This document shows positions 34,001 to 49,000 of a DNA stretch of 64,000 nt, piece after piece. Every line of letters begins with the position of its first letter. The first letter of the stretch is position 1. Origin of the DNA: Datnioides undecimradiatus (Eukaryota > Chordata > Actinopteri > Lobotiformes > Datnioididae); assembly GCA_008933995.1 (NCBI GenBank), contig WARS01003150.1, positions 732,246 through 796,245 of the forward strand, given 5' to 3'. Made by a program: the position numbers and the translations under genes. The notes beneath the pieces are model-generated. The model had not been told where the DNA came from and did no database searches. It worked only from the letters and a program-made list of their open reading frames with translations.

Positions 34001-37000
34001 CCTACCAGACCTCAAGGTCCATATTAACCTTGAGAAGATGACAGCCCTAAGGAGTTGTTTGGCTCGGCTAAGCAGTCATTCTAGTGAAGGAGACAAAAGC
34101 CAAGAGAGGGGGTCAAATGCAAGGTCTCCGGACCCTCTTACCCTCCGCCATGACAAGATCTTTCAGAGGGAGGACAGCTCCTGGAAGCTGCAAGGATCAG
34201 CCAAGAACTTGACCCAGAGTGTGATGACTTTAGAGCAGCATACACGGGAAGTCCTTGTGGAATCCCGTCTATTGTTAGCTGAATTTAACATTAACTACAT
34301 GCAGCTCGGTGTAGAGAGTGATGGCCGCTACATTTCTGTTCTAAAGGTATTTGGCACAAATGCTCATTTTGTCAAGCGGCCATATGACGCTGAAGTCTCT
34401 CTGACTGTTCATGGTCTCCTGCTGGTGGACACCTTACAGACCTATGGCTCAGACTTTGACCTTCTTGTGGCTTCCCATAAACACCTCAGTTTTGACATAC
34501 CCACAGGGAGCCTTCGAGAGAGCCAGCCTTCATCCCCTGTGTCATCTGATGGCAGGTCTCCTCAGGGCCACAATACTGAGTCATCCCCCTTCAGTTCTTT
34601 TCTGAAAGATCAGGAGGTCCTGATAAAGCTTGAGTACCAGTTTGTGAGCTCAGACTGCCCTTCCATGAATCTGGACAGCTCTCTTCAGGTGACGAGCATG
34701 CAAGTCAATAACCTGGACATCATTCTAAACCCTGAGACAATGGTGGAGCTTCTTAAGTTCCTACAGAAGTCTTTTCCCAAAGAAGAAAGCACCTGGATGT
34801 CATCAGCGCAACAACATACAAAACAGCCTCTCAGTGAGGAAGGGGAGGAAACATATCAGGCTACCTATGACCAGAACACAGAGATTACTGTGGAGATTCA
34901 CCGCCTTAATCTGCTTCTCCTTCGGACTGTATCCACTGGTACTGTCCTGGGTGCTGAGAAGAAAGGGTTGAAGATTGCCACTGCCAGCATCACTGGCACC
35001 AAAGTCAATGTGTCCATGGGCAGTCTGTTGGACATCAATGGTTCACTTGGATCCATTCAGTTGGTGGACCTGACCCAGGAAGGAGGCCGAAGCCAGTTTG
35101 TGGTCAGCATTGGCAATGTTGAGGACAGCTCCTCAAATGTTGGCAGATTAACATTCCTCGATGATGCAGGAGGTTCTCCCTCAGAGGCATTAAATTTTCG
35201 TCTTATGGAGAAATCCCATGGGGAATGTTCCTTGCAGCTTCAAATGGCATCTTTGCACTATAACCACTCAGCCAAGTTTCTGAAGGAGCTGAGTCTCTCT
35301 GCCAATGAGGTAGAAGACAATTTTCGCTCCATGCTGAAAAACGCCGCCACCAAAGTGTCAACAGTTCTAGCCACCAAGACAGCAGAGTACAGTGGTATGG
35401 TATCACTCTTTGAAACCCCTTCACGGAGAACTCGAACTCAGAGCCAAACCTGGGCTTATCCATTTGAGGATGAAGAGGATCTTCCCATGGATGAACCTGA
35501 ATCCACCCTAGACACATTTCTGGTGAAGCTAACCCTTAATATCAGCATTGAATCACCAGTCGTGTCCATCCCACGTAAACCTGGACACCCTGAGCTCTTG
35601 GTTGGTCATCTGGGAAGCATAACAATCCAGAATTTTGTTACTGGGCAAGACTCTGAAGGAGAGAGGCTGCAGGTATTGGTGAAAGACATTCGACTATATT
35701 CACTCAACATGAGTCACTTGGTTTTGAAGAAAGCACCCAGAGGTGATGCCATTGGCAGCATGTCACCATCCTACAACGGGAGCATCAATCAGGATGAAAC
35801 ACAATTTACACGGCATGACTTCTTCGAATCCCTCAACAGTGGCAAAGGTGAGAATGTTACAAATTGTAGTTTATTTCAAATGCAAATGAATTAATTTTAT
35901 AAGCAGTGTGTCACACACACACGCACAACTTCACATCATTTATTTTCTTCATCAGCCTTCCATATATTGAAAGACACCACCATACAGTTCACACTGGAGA
36001 AAGTGTCCATCGACGAAGATGCCCAGCTCTCCTTCCTCACCACAGAGGAACCCTGCAAGAGCACAGGGGTGCTGAGGGTTGAAGGCAAATTCGTCAATCC
36101 TGTCCAGGTATACACTTTATCAATACCAAATATATATTAAATCTGGCATTCAAATAATGGCCATGCCACAAGGAGTAGAGGTATTTAATATAATGCCCAA
36201 CTTGAACAAAGAAATTTCCAGTTCCCAATGAAGACCCAATGAACAATAAATATAGAGAGGGATTAGCTGTACTGTAGTGCCCACACGCACCCACTGCTTC
36301 TCTCAGTTCACTCTTTTTTAAAGAAAGACTGTCCTCATTCACTGAATAATTGCGGCCTCTTCTTTGTAATTCTTTATCTGGCCTTGGTCAATATAGCCAA
36401 TTCCTTCAGATGTTTCACAAAGGAAAATGCACCGTTTTTGGATGATATTGGTGCACAAAGTGTTGAATTTCACTTATGGTGAGAACCCAACACTAAAACA
36501 AAACATGTAAAATTTAGTGTAACATAGCATCACCATGATGTGGCTGTTGTATAGGTCTATGCAAATGTGTCTTGTGATGAATAAATAAAGACAAGAAGCA
36601 GATATTGAGGTCAGTCCTACACTGTCCCCACTACTCGACGTTAGCTTAGATGTTTTTTGGGCATGGGTGCTACAGAAGCTTCTGAAAGAGCTTCTCTGTA
36701 GTTCTTTGTGCCAATGTACCCTTTACATGGACTGATGAATGTTAGTGTGCGTTCGAGGCTGCAGATTGATTTGCATTAACAGAATTTGCATTTCTGTCGC
36801 AAGTCAAGGTAATTTTGTATATTTAAACAAAATCGTTGATGAGTTCAAGTTCCAGCACACTCGTGGCAAACTCACGCTGGTAATTTAAATTATTTCACTA
36901 GACCTCATCTAAGCATTGCACATGCTTGATTGACCCCTTCCTCATTGTCCCTGTAGATTTGTTTTTTGGAGGCAGGGCACATTGTTTCTTGAACATATTC

Positions 37001-40000
37001 ATCAGTGCATGGACTTCTGTGACCACATGTGTACGGAGCCAATTTTTGATGTGGGTTTACTGACTGACTATTAATTGTATCAATAGGTGTTCCTGTGCAA
37101 GCCTGTGTATGAACAAGTTCTCCAGACTCTGGACAATTTGTCCCTAATAGAGGAGCATCGTGTCACACCCAGTCAACCTCCCACACCTCCACCACCAACT
37201 CCTTCTTCCACCAGACCTCACCGCTTTCCAGACCCCCAGGGAGGAATGTTTGCAAGGGACCCTCCCCATATCAGCTTCTCCCACTCATCTCTTTCCTCTC
37301 CTTTGCCACTTCAATCTCACAAACCTGCTCTTCACTCTACCTCATTTACTCAGCTCAAAGTCACGTTAAAGGTGGCAGAACTGCAGGTTCAGCTCAGTGC
37401 TGATCTAACCCAGGGAGCCCAGGGCTTGGTCAGTCTGCGATTCCAAGATCTGGAGGGAGACTTTACCAAAGACCACCCTCAGCTCCTGAGAGTCCAACTC
37501 GCTCTACGTTCGCTGCTAATGGAGGATCTCTTGGAGCAGAACCCTGAATCTAAGTACAAACATTTGATGGTATCTCGAGGAGCTCCAAAGCCTTCTACCT
37601 TTAGTCCAAAGGAATACCTTTCCCAAAGCTGTCCATCAGCTTCCAATGCCCTCTACCCAGACATGCCCCGCTCCCTGCCTGCCCACATGGAGGAGGCCCA
37701 GAATGTCTTCCAGCTCTACCAGAGGCATCCCAGCACCCCTTCAGCAAGTAGTCGCAAATCAAAGAGGGACCCAGATTGTCCCAGCACTCCACCTCCCTCT
37801 CCTACCCACCATACACCCTCCCCTCAGCCACCTCCAGACTTTGATGACTCATTAGTTCATATCAATGTGCTGCTAGTGGACCAGAACCATCCAGAGTTCA
37901 AGACACGCTATGGTAGCGTGTCAAGGAGTGTGGATGTTGACTTTAACTGCCTGGATGTCTTGATCACACTCCAGACCTGGGTGGTTATCCTGGACTTCTT
38001 TGGTATTGGTTCTACAGCCAATAATCACGCAGTAAAGGTGCATCCTACATCACCAGAACCTGTGCCAGGACATCCTCTGTATGAGTCAGACATCAGTGAG
38101 GAAGAGACAATGGAGGCTGTCAACACTAAAGTGGATCTAAAGGTAGGTCACTGCACTTGGTGCATCTAGCTGGAATGGCTGGGCTGTCCAAATAATACAA
38201 GTGAAGTTAAAAGCTTTGCAGCCTCATGTTCTTGGACAATAGGAGCAAATGTTATTGTGGATGCTGTATGAATAAATAATATTATATCCTAAGTTACACA
38301 AAGCAGAATTTAAAAAGGATTTTTATTAATCCGAGCTCATATTTTTACCTCTTAAAATGTATAATTACATTTTTTATTCTCTCCTCATCCTTGCTGGTGA
38401 AATTTTAGGAATAATTTCTGAAGTTTATGTTTTTCTGACTAAAACTGTCTTTCTTTTTTTTTTTTTAGGTTCATTCTTTGTCACTTGTACTGAACAAGAA
38501 ACTCAACGAGCTTGCCAGAGCTAGTGTTTCAAAATTGTCTGCTCATCTTGAAATGTTGGGTGTGTATAGAAAGACTTCAGATTCACCTTCCACAGAACAT
38601 CAGTTTCTTTTACATTACTACAGTGGAAAAAGTCTATATGCCCTTGTGAAATTGTAGGCTTTTGCACAATGTAGATGACATACCTGTTCCATTTTCATGT
38701 GGTCTTATATCAGACAAAAAACATAGAAAAAGAAAAATAATTATTATTTAAACCATTATTTTAAATTGGCTGCACACCTTGTGGAACCACCTTTATATTT
38801 TTACAGTAGTAAGTCTTTTAAAATAAGTTCTAACTTTTCTAGACTTTGGAATGTTATTCACCTCTTCTTTGCAAAAAGGATCACAACTTCCTTCAAACTG
38901 TGAGAGGATCTCCTGTGTGTTGAGGTTTAGACTAAGCTATTTCAAAACCTTAATATTCTTTTTCTAAAGCCTTGGTCCCCTTTGTACGTGAGCTTTGGGT
39001 GATTGTCATGTTGGTTGGTTGCAGGATTAGAGTCAAAATATCTTGATATTTGGAGATGTTCATTATCCTTCTACCTTGACCAGAGCCCCTGGCTCAGCTG
39101 AAGAGGAGCAGGTCCAAAGCTTGATGCTCCCTCCACCATGCTTCACAGTCAGTGTGGTGGTCCTTTGATGATGAGCTGTATGGGCTTGGTACCAAACAGA
39201 TCTTTTAGAATGAAGGCCTAAAAGTTCAACCTGTGTCTCATTAGACCAGAACACAGTTTCCCACATGGTTTGGTGAAACTGCTTCTTTTTGCGTAAATCA
39301 GACTGGCTTTGATGTTCCTTTTAGTAAGAAAGGGTTTCCATCTTGCCATCCTACCACAAAGCCCAAACATGCGGAATACAGTAGACGGTTGTTATATTAA
39401 GGATTGACAAGTATCTGAAAGAAATTCCCGTAGTTCCTCCAGCGTGGCTGTTTGTATCATGGTAGCCTCCGTGTTTAGTTTTCTCTCATCAGCTCTGGAG
39501 GCCCTAATCTTTGATCTTTGTGAAGCCACATTTCCTCCACTGATTGATGATAGTTTGGACAGAGCTCCACAGTTCATCCAAAGCCTTCCATATTCTTTTC
39601 CATCCCCCCCGTGAGTGTTTGCACTGTTCAGCAATCAGATATCACAGCTTTTTTGGTAACTCTATGAGGTCCTTGGTTCTCCCAGCAGGATGAAACCCCA
39701 AACATTCAACAAATCCTGCAGTAACAACTGACTAAATCTGTTTTTTATCAGAAACACTGTCATTGATGGCAGATGTCTGCTGTTTACCTTCGGGCTGGAT
39801 TTTGAATGTGATTGGTTAACTTTGCCTCATATACAGCCCCCATTATGAAACAGTGTGAAATCAGGGTGTTATGTGATCACATGAAATACACGAACACATG
39901 AAAGACGGAACAAGTATAACACTTACATTGTTGTTAGCTGTTTCTTTACATTTCAAACACTTGCAATTTCACTACAGCATGTAAACTTTTTATATCCACT

Positions 40001-43000
40001 GTAGGTTGTGAAAATAATTTGATAATGTAATGCATTTCCATTATTTCTTATATTTCAGATGGTGACCTGGCACTACAAGGCAGTTTAGGAAGTTTGTCCC
40101 TGAGCGACCTTACCCCACATGGTGATCTCTACAGAGAACGCTTCACCACGCGAGGAGGGGAGGCCCTTATTTTCAACATCCATAAGTATATATACCATAA
40201 ACATTTGAAACAGATACTTTATCTGCAAAATACTGAAGAACTTCCAAGAATTGGTCTGTTTTTAAATCACCTTTGTATTCTGGTCCATTCAGATATGGCC
40301 AGCCTGATCTTTACCTGGAGCGGGACTGTGACATCAAGGTGTCCTTGCAAATGGCATCAGTGCAGTACGTCCACACCCAGCGCTTCCAGGCTGAGGTGGT
40401 GGCCTTCGTTCAACATTTCACCCAGCTGCAGGATGTCCTCGGCAGGCAGAGGGCTGCAATGGAGGGCCAGGCTGTGAGTATGGCCTGCTGGGTCTTTTTA
40501 CTACAATACAATCACATACTGAAAGAAGAGGGCACCAGGGCAGGGCAACTAGATTACTGGTTGTGGCTTCGCTGCTCCCGTACAGATCTGGCGTTGGTTG
40601 GTTCTTGGTGTTAGCCAATGAAGTTATAGACAAACTACTGTCCAATATATAGGGACCTTATTTAAATTAATTCTATATTAAATTTATGCAAACACATTTT
40701 ACATGCTGTATATTGTCTCATTGTATTTATGATGTTCTCCTACATCTTACTCTGCTGCCTCCCTAACCTTTTTTTAATCTGCCCTCCCTTGTCCTTGTCC
40801 TCTGTTCATTCTTTCCTCCTGCTTCCCTGCAGGTGCGCGATCATCCTCAGCGAGCATCCAGAATCCTGTTGGATATCGAGGCCGGTGCCCCAGTTATTAT
40901 CATCCCAGAAAGCTCGCGGTCACCAAGGGTCATTGTGGCTAACCTTGGCCAGCTGAGGGTACAGAACTGCTTCCTGCCAGCTGGGGCTCATGGGACTTAT
41001 TCCCACAGAGACAAGGTAGAGAAACTCACCATGGCACATGCCTTTTTCCCGTCTCTGGTGAGTCAGGCTGCCCGTTCATCCATCCATCCATGCATGCTGC
41101 CTGACTGTCCCTCTATCTCTGTTCTTTTGTCTAATTTCATTTTATTCATTCATGCTTTTTATTGTATTATCCAGGTTTTAAAAATGTAGGATTACTTCAG
41201 GTCTTTCTATTTTTGATACTGCCACAATAGAAACGTGCCTCCTCTTACGGAAAAGCAATGGAGATCCTGCAGTTATGAGTTCTCATCATCTTTTTATCTT
41301 AATTGCTAACACTAGCATCGGATCAATTACTGAAAAAGCATTGTTCTATAGCCGAACCTTGTTAATATAGATACATGTCTTATGTTTTATGTAGCATTTC
41401 ATTTGTTTAAATTTGATGTTCTTAAGGAAGCAGTCCAGCATCTTAGTGAGCATCAGATGAGAAGAAGCTCCAGGCCCCAGTTAATCAAACTTAGCTTCAT
41501 TCACTGTCTCTTCCTGTTGACCAGCTTACCTTACTTATTTAATTAAATTACTGATAATTTACAGTGGATATGAAAGGTTTACACACCCTTATGAAATTGC
41601 TGGTTTTGAAGCATATGGACAAACATGGACAAACTAGTTAATCATAGACTTTAGAATAAAAACACCCCCAAACACCCTGTCTGCATAAGTCTGCGCACAC
41701 ACACCATTTACATTTATTACAGCAGCATATTGTTTTTGCAAATCTAGACTTTGAGATGTTATCCCACTCTTCTTTACCGAAAAGTTGTAAATTGTGTGTG
41801 GATCTCCTGTGTACAGCTCTCTATAGGGCATTCCACATGTTTTCAGTGGGACTGAGGTCTAGACTGACAGGACCATTCCAATACTTTGAGTTTCCTCTTA
41901 TCTGCGGACTGGATAAGAGCCCCTAACCTAATTCAAGCAAAATCCTGCAGCAGTTGGCTTTAATCTGGTTTCAGTCAGATTCACTGTCAGTGATGGCAGG
42001 TGTCTGCTGGTTTGTTCTGAATGTGACTGGTTAACAGTTTAAACAGCTCAGGCCCCCATTATGAAAGAGTGTGCAGATTTATGTCATTGCCCCTGGTTTG
42101 CAGCTTGTCTGGTGTGATGCTAACTCTTCCATCGTGTTTGTGTTATGTGACCAGAACAGTCCTCCTCTGTGTACAAATGAATTTGCCTGCTTGATCTCCA
42201 CTGTTTCTGTTAACTGCTGTTATGTAATTACACCCGCCCATCCAAAAACACTTGGCTGCGTTTAAAACCTTCTCTCACTCACTTATTTGAATGCTCTACT
42301 GGGAGGAGCCAGAGTATTTTAGAGCTTTGAAATCTGCACTACTTGGCCCTAACTCCTGATGTTGAACATCACCAAACAACAGCTCTCACAGGCTAATTAA
42401 GGCCTGATATGTCAGTAACAGTTATTTGAGAGTTCAGATCTCTTGGTGTGCTTCCACCTCAATTCAGCAGACAAACCAGAGACTGCGAATATACCAGAAT
42501 CTTTTGTGTACAAACCTTTGGATGATGCTGAGTGTGATATGTTGTTAATATGCACCTCCTCTCCTCTTCTCCCTCTCCTCTCTTAAAAAGGAGCGTGTTC
42601 GGAGTGCTGCGAGGAGGAGTGAAGAGCAGGAGAAGCCCACAGCCTCCACATCCAGCTCCTCCTCCTCCTCCACAGGTTTCACTCTTGGCAGGCCACAGCC
42701 CCCAAACACTGAGAGGACCCCTGTGGAGGATGGCCCTGATGGCTTAGGTTAGCAGTGCTGCATAGTTAGAGATAGAATTATAGCTAGCCATACATTGCAC
42801 TTGTAACTGATGCCTGGACTTTGCTAATTTCCTTCTCTGCCGTTTACTTGACTAAAAAACTAACAATGTGACCTGATTTCGGTCTTCTCCATTAAAAGAC
42901 CACGTGTGCCTGTTGGACTGCATTGCCCTGGACCTGCAGGAGATGGATATCTTCGCAGGGGAGCGTCTGTCCTGTCAGCCCTGGGACAGCGGCGGTAGAC

Positions 43001-46000
43001 ATCCCGAATCCACAGACCTCGTCTTTCCCTCCTACACTGTCTGTCGCACCGGAGACAATCTGCTAAAAGACTGCTGTCGCCTCACGCTTAAAGTTGAACG
43101 CAACCTGGACAAGTACGCCTTTTGTTTGTTTGTTTGTTTGTTTGTTTTTTAGGTGTCCAAATTTATCACGTGGATTATCACATAATCATTTTGAAACAAT
43201 CTGTTCAGTCTTTTCACCAATCTTTTTTTTCATCAATCAAATGTGTCTCAAATAGTGGCCACGGGACCAATAAAGGCCAGTCCCAAATACAGGCCGGGAC
43301 TGAGCTCCTGTTGCCTGCTATGTATAGCAGGTATTAAACTGACATTGCAGACTGAAATAACAGTTGTGTTTCCTTTTTAATGTGAAACTGAAAAGTTAAT
43401 TACTGGATCAAGCTAATTGTGGGGGGAATCAAAGTTACACAGCTTTCCCAACCAAATTCATTTTTACCAGACCAGACTTTATCAGAATGTTCTAAGACAA
43501 CTTGTTCAACAGGCCAGAACAGCTCTGATTTGAATTTGGCTGCCATCGCCTTCAAAGTAGCAACCTTGTGCTGTTCATTTTCATACCTCTGTGACGGCTG
43601 CGGCCGGCAGCTTCTTCCGATTCATCGACGTTTACTTCAGCTCAAGGCTGAACTGGTTTTCCAAAGCCAAAGATTAATGTCCAGTGACAAAAAGTGATAT
43701 GCTAAGATGCTGAAACGCCTGCTTAATGAAAAAAAAGACAGCCCACCCATAAGCAGCTCCAGTGGGGGTGTGTTACTGACAGCTGCTGTTCAGAGAGAGC
43801 ACAGGCATAGTTCATTGTAGCGTTTGTACAAGAGCAGTAAGCATGAATGCACCCAACTGCCCACTGCTGGTACACAGCAAGTTGATGCTCATTATCCAAA
43901 CTCGTGTTCATTTATGTTGCCAGGGAGCTGAGCCATGCAGTACCTGACATGTCTATCCACGGCAGCCTCTCGTCAGTACACTGCTCTCTGGACCTGGAGC
44001 ACTACCAGCTGATCAGAGGGCTGCTGGAGAACAACCTGGGAGAACCCGTTGAAGATTTCCTGCGGCCTTACAACCTGCAGGATCCCAGCACCTATGTGAG
44101 AAAGCAGGCAACCACACGCACACTGAACAGTAAACAGTCTGTGCAACGTGTGTAGGCTTGATTATGGTGCTGATGTCCTGGAATAAATAGATAGTAGAAA
44201 CAGTCCATCACAGGACTCACATGTTAACAATACACTGAGTGTTTTATGCTTCTCTGCCTCTTTACACAGTTGTTTTCTCCATTTAAAGATAAAGTTGTCT
44301 CTTTCTTCATTTCCAAACACTCCAAGTGTCCTAGTTTATGAACTGATGTGTCTCTCTACAGACGGTGTTAAGTGGAGACGTCTACACCAACTTATCCTTC
44401 CTGGTAGACATGATGGATGTCAGTCTGGAGCTCCTGGACAGCCCCAAACCCACTGGACACAATCACTCATTAGCAAGGTGGCCACTTCTATTCTATTCTG
44501 CTCTGTGATAAGACAGAAGATCAGTGTTTTACTGCTCTGAAAGTGTCAGATCTGCTCGATGTCTGAACAAAGCATCATTACAGGTCTATCTGAGAATCTA
44601 AAGAAGAGTGGAAACTGTTGATGAGATAATCATTTAGGATCCAAATTAATATTTTTTGTGCTGTGCTAAATCCTGATGAAGTGTAAAGATGCATCACATA
44701 CACCAGACTGACCCCACGAATGAGAATACGTTCAGTCATGTGCCTCACCTCACACCTCACATCACAAGGAAAGCACAGCAGGACAAGTGAAGTACATGAT
44801 GCCAAGCGTTACACGTGCACCCAAAGCCACGTTCAGTTGATCACCTGGAACAAATTAAGTTATTTTTGTGGGTAAAAAGATTTAGTTTGAATCTGTGTTT
44901 TATAGTTATTAGACATTTATCCACAGTGAGGTTAGAAGACAGTTTTAATACGATGTTTGTATTTGTTTTGCAAAGGTTTGACTTCATGAAATCCAAGCTG
45001 CTCTTTGAGAGTTTCTCCAACGGCTCCAAGTCCGTCAACTTGGTGTCTCACTCTCTGCTGGCGTACGACACTCGATACACCGGGTTGAATAAGGGTCCCA
45101 ATGTGTTCGACTGCATCCTCCAGCCTTCTAAAACAGGCGCAAACCGGGCATCCCTGCAGCTGGAGCTGCACTACAGGTATTGCTGGACAGTTGCAAACAG
45201 AGATTTTAGTTGGTGTCAGATAGTGAAGACCTTGTCACATGAACTGTGTTCCTCCTTCCTGCAGATCCACACGTGACTCCTCCTCCTTCACGGTCGTCCT
45301 CAACAACCTGAGGGTCTTTCTCATCTTCGACTGGCTCCAGCTGGTGCGAGACTTCCTGCGGGTGCCAGTGGAGAAGGCGTCGGGGCCTGCTGAGCCTCAT
45401 CAGTGCTGGCCCAGTAACGCCAGCACTGATCCGGGCCCAGCCACCACCAGCACCACAGGCGCTGTCATGCCGAAGACGGTTAAGAGTGGGGTGGTCACCA
45501 AGAGGTCCACGGTGCCGGTCACTCAGGACCGCTGCCTGGAGGTCAAGATCAACGTCACAGGTCAGAGAAGAACAAGCAGTCACTCATGCGATAAAAGTGA
45601 CCCAGAGCGACTTAGGTTGTTCTTAATAAAATAAAACATTCATACACACAGAGATCGAAAGCTGTTCCAGAGTCAGCTCTCAGTAGAAGTAATTGGGGCT
45701 GTGTTGAATTTATAACACATCACCAGGCAAAACAGGAGCATCATAGCAGAAAGGAGCACAGTGATAATCGTTCCGTCTCCGTTATGGAGTTTTTATAATC
45801 GTTTAAAGCCTGAATCCTAATTTAAACCAAACCCTGATCAATGACCAGGCCCTCATTTCATGCTTCTAACGCTCTGATTACCACCTAGCAACACCCAGAG
45901 GACCCTGGTAACCTCATACAGTAGCAACACCTTAGCAAGACTCGTCTTAAACACCGCACAGTGTCTGCCACTGAGCTCCTGACTTTGCTTGTCAGCAAGC

Positions 46001-49000
46001 ACAGTTACATTTTCATGAACAGGGTTTATTTACTGTCAGCCGATACAAAGAACGTGTGTCTCTAACATTTCGTTTAGACTGTTTGAATAAATACAGAAAC
46101 GTTTAAAGTTACATTTCCATCCGCTCCTAAATGGGCATCTTGACTGACGTGGCCTGTGTATTCTACTGCTGTTATTTGGTCATCAGGCACAGAGTTCGTG
46201 GTGGTGGAGGACGCGTCGTGTCTGGATACCAACGCCATCATCCTAAAGGGCACCACGGTCCTCACCTACAAACCCCGTCTGCTGGACAGACCCTTCTCTG
46301 GCAGCCTCGCAGGAATAGAGGTGACGTCTCCCACTGTCACAGCACCGTTTCACATGCTGCTCATGGCCATCATGATTCTTTTAAGACGTCCAATCTCCAG
46401 GAGAGTGAATGACAAATGACTTAATGCTGACTCAGAGGTATCCTGTCTCCCCCAGGTGTTCTCTTGCCGACTGGGCAGCGAGCAGGAGACGGCGCTGTCC
46501 ATCATCGACCCAGTCAATGTTCAGGTGGAGCTGTGTGGGAGCCCCACGTACCAAAGCAGCTCGGGTCTGCTGGACGCCTTCAATGTGGAGGACATCCCGC
46601 CACTACTGGAGGTCAGGAGTCACCTCGCAACCAAAACAAGATATATGCATCATGTGACTGAGTGTTTCATGGGTGTGCAGTGGTTAGCGCTGTAACATTC
46701 TGCAGTGAAGACAACATATGGGTGGGTCAACCTCCAGAAACGCTGGCTCCTACATTTTTCATAAAACACCTCCAATAGAGTCTTCTATCGGGCTATTCAT
46801 TCCTGGGATATGCCCATTTTACCATGTCTATAGCTTGTACATGCTGTGTAAGCTAGGTGGATCTGTCTTAAACTCTGCTTGTGATTCTCTGGCAGATTCA
46901 GTTTCCCGCTCTGGACATCCGCCTGTCCTACAACGACATCCAGCTCTTCCTGGCCATAGCCAAGTCCATTCCGACTGCCAGCACTCCCTCACCCCCTGAC
47001 TCCGACACCGCCCCTGCGCCCAGCACTCAGCCCACTGCTACACCCAAAGACAGTTTCAGGCAGAAGAGTGAAGCCCTCATAGGTACGTAAAGGGCAGTTA
47101 GTTCTGTCCTCTGTGGTCTAAATGTTGTTTCATCCCATTTTAAGATATTACTTGTAAAATGTTGCTTCAACATTGGTATGGCTGCTCTTTGGTTACAGTG
47201 GAACAGTTACAGTGGAACACCAGTTCATCATCAGCATGCTGTTATTCCGCTGCTTATTGCTACTTATGAGGTCTTTGTTTCGTCTCCACAGAGAACAAGT
47301 TGACCCATTTACAAGACCTTGGCTTCAGGAAGGAGGACTGCAAACGAGCCCTGCTCCACTGCCAAGGTGAGTGAGACCTTCAGCGCTGGTTTCCAGACCT
47401 GGTAGCCTGTCAGTAGCCTTGACCATTATGTAATAAACACCTCAGGCAAGCTGGACCAAGCTGCCACGTGGCTGCTGGAGAATGCCGAGAACATGGTGGG
47501 CCATCCCAGAGCCAGGGCTAACTCTGGCTCCAGCAGCCACTCGGCTCCCCTGTCCGGGGTGGAAGTGAAGGCTGAGAGCGTCTGCATCTGTTTCATCGAT
47601 GACTGCCTGGACTGTGACATACCCCTGGCCGAGCTCACCTTCTCCAGTAAGTCCATCTGCATTATCCGACTTATGATGAGACTGGGGAATCGTTTTCCGT
47701 AAACCAAGTGAACACGCGGCATGAATCACTGTAGTTACTGTAGCTGCTGCATGCTCATACTGTTCTGCATTCAGGAACAGTGGACACAAAACGTTTTGAT
47801 CAAACCTCGCACGATGCTGCAAGAAAACTGTTATTGCTGTTATTCAAAGCTATCACTCAGGAAGAGAAGTGCACACTGGGAACAATTTCACATTAGGTTG
47901 GACAGTGAATTAGTGAATTTATCTTGATTACCCACCTTACAACCATGATCTGTGCTGTCAGGCTGAAGATGCAATTTGTAGCTTGTAGAACAAGGACAAG
48001 AACAGATGTTAGCTGCATCTGGACTGCTTGGAGGAACCCCATAACTGTGAGGTCGCAACCAGGCCGCAATTAACATGATAATTGTCTTTATAGATTATAA
48101 TAATCTAATTAATAAATAATGACACATCCAGGAGGATGAACACCGTGTGTTTCTGCCTGATTGTGAACTTCAGATGGTTGTTGTTACTGCAGGGCTTTAT
48201 GTGCTGCAGCGCATCGGCTCCACCCAGGAAGGCAACGCCAGCTTCACTCTGTCTGGAGACTACTACAACCGAGAGCTGTCAGGTAATAAGATCTTACTGT
48301 AGCATTAGAGCGTTTGTTAAATATTACAGTGTGGATGTGACGGGTTCCACATTTTTAATTTCCTCTTAACTTTAAAGCCGAGTGGTGATTCTGTCATTGT
48401 CATGTGTGCACGCCAGGCTGGGAGCCATTTATCGAGCCCTGGCCCTGCTTCCTGTCGTGGCAGCAGCAGGCTGCCGGCCGCCTCCACCCCCCACGCCTGA
48501 AGATGGGGATCCGAGCCAAACAGAGGCTGGATGTCAACATCACCTCCGTCCTGTTGGGTGGGTACACAAACAGGCTGAACGCTGAGTTCCGCTGTGTCAG
48601 ATCCATCAGTGCCACTTGGTACTTGCAGTTAAACTTGTCCCTCAAGCCTGAAATGCCTTTATCTGGTCCTTCCAGAGCAATACAACACCACCAAGAGCTC
48701 CTGGATAGCTGACTACTGTAACGAGGAGGAGCAGAGCCCCCAGTCCTCACCCCCTCTGCCCTGGATGGGCTCCTCCGTGGACCCACCCAGCACAGGACAG
48801 AGTGAGTGTCCGCTACGCACAGCTTCACAAAAACACTCAATTTAAACCAAACGTTTGTTGTAGAGTGATAGGATGAACAGATAAGGCACTGCAAATTTTG
48901 ATTTATTAAAACAAATCTAAATGCAAACCTAAGTGACTGTGTAAAGTATTGAAGCGAAGGCGGCCTCATCTCAACTACATAACAATGCAATCTGCAGGAC

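Noticed and set aside
39063..39266. Functional transposase gene
   Set aside because: Tc1 transposase motifs are visible but the frame is interrupted on both sides; it is a fossil.
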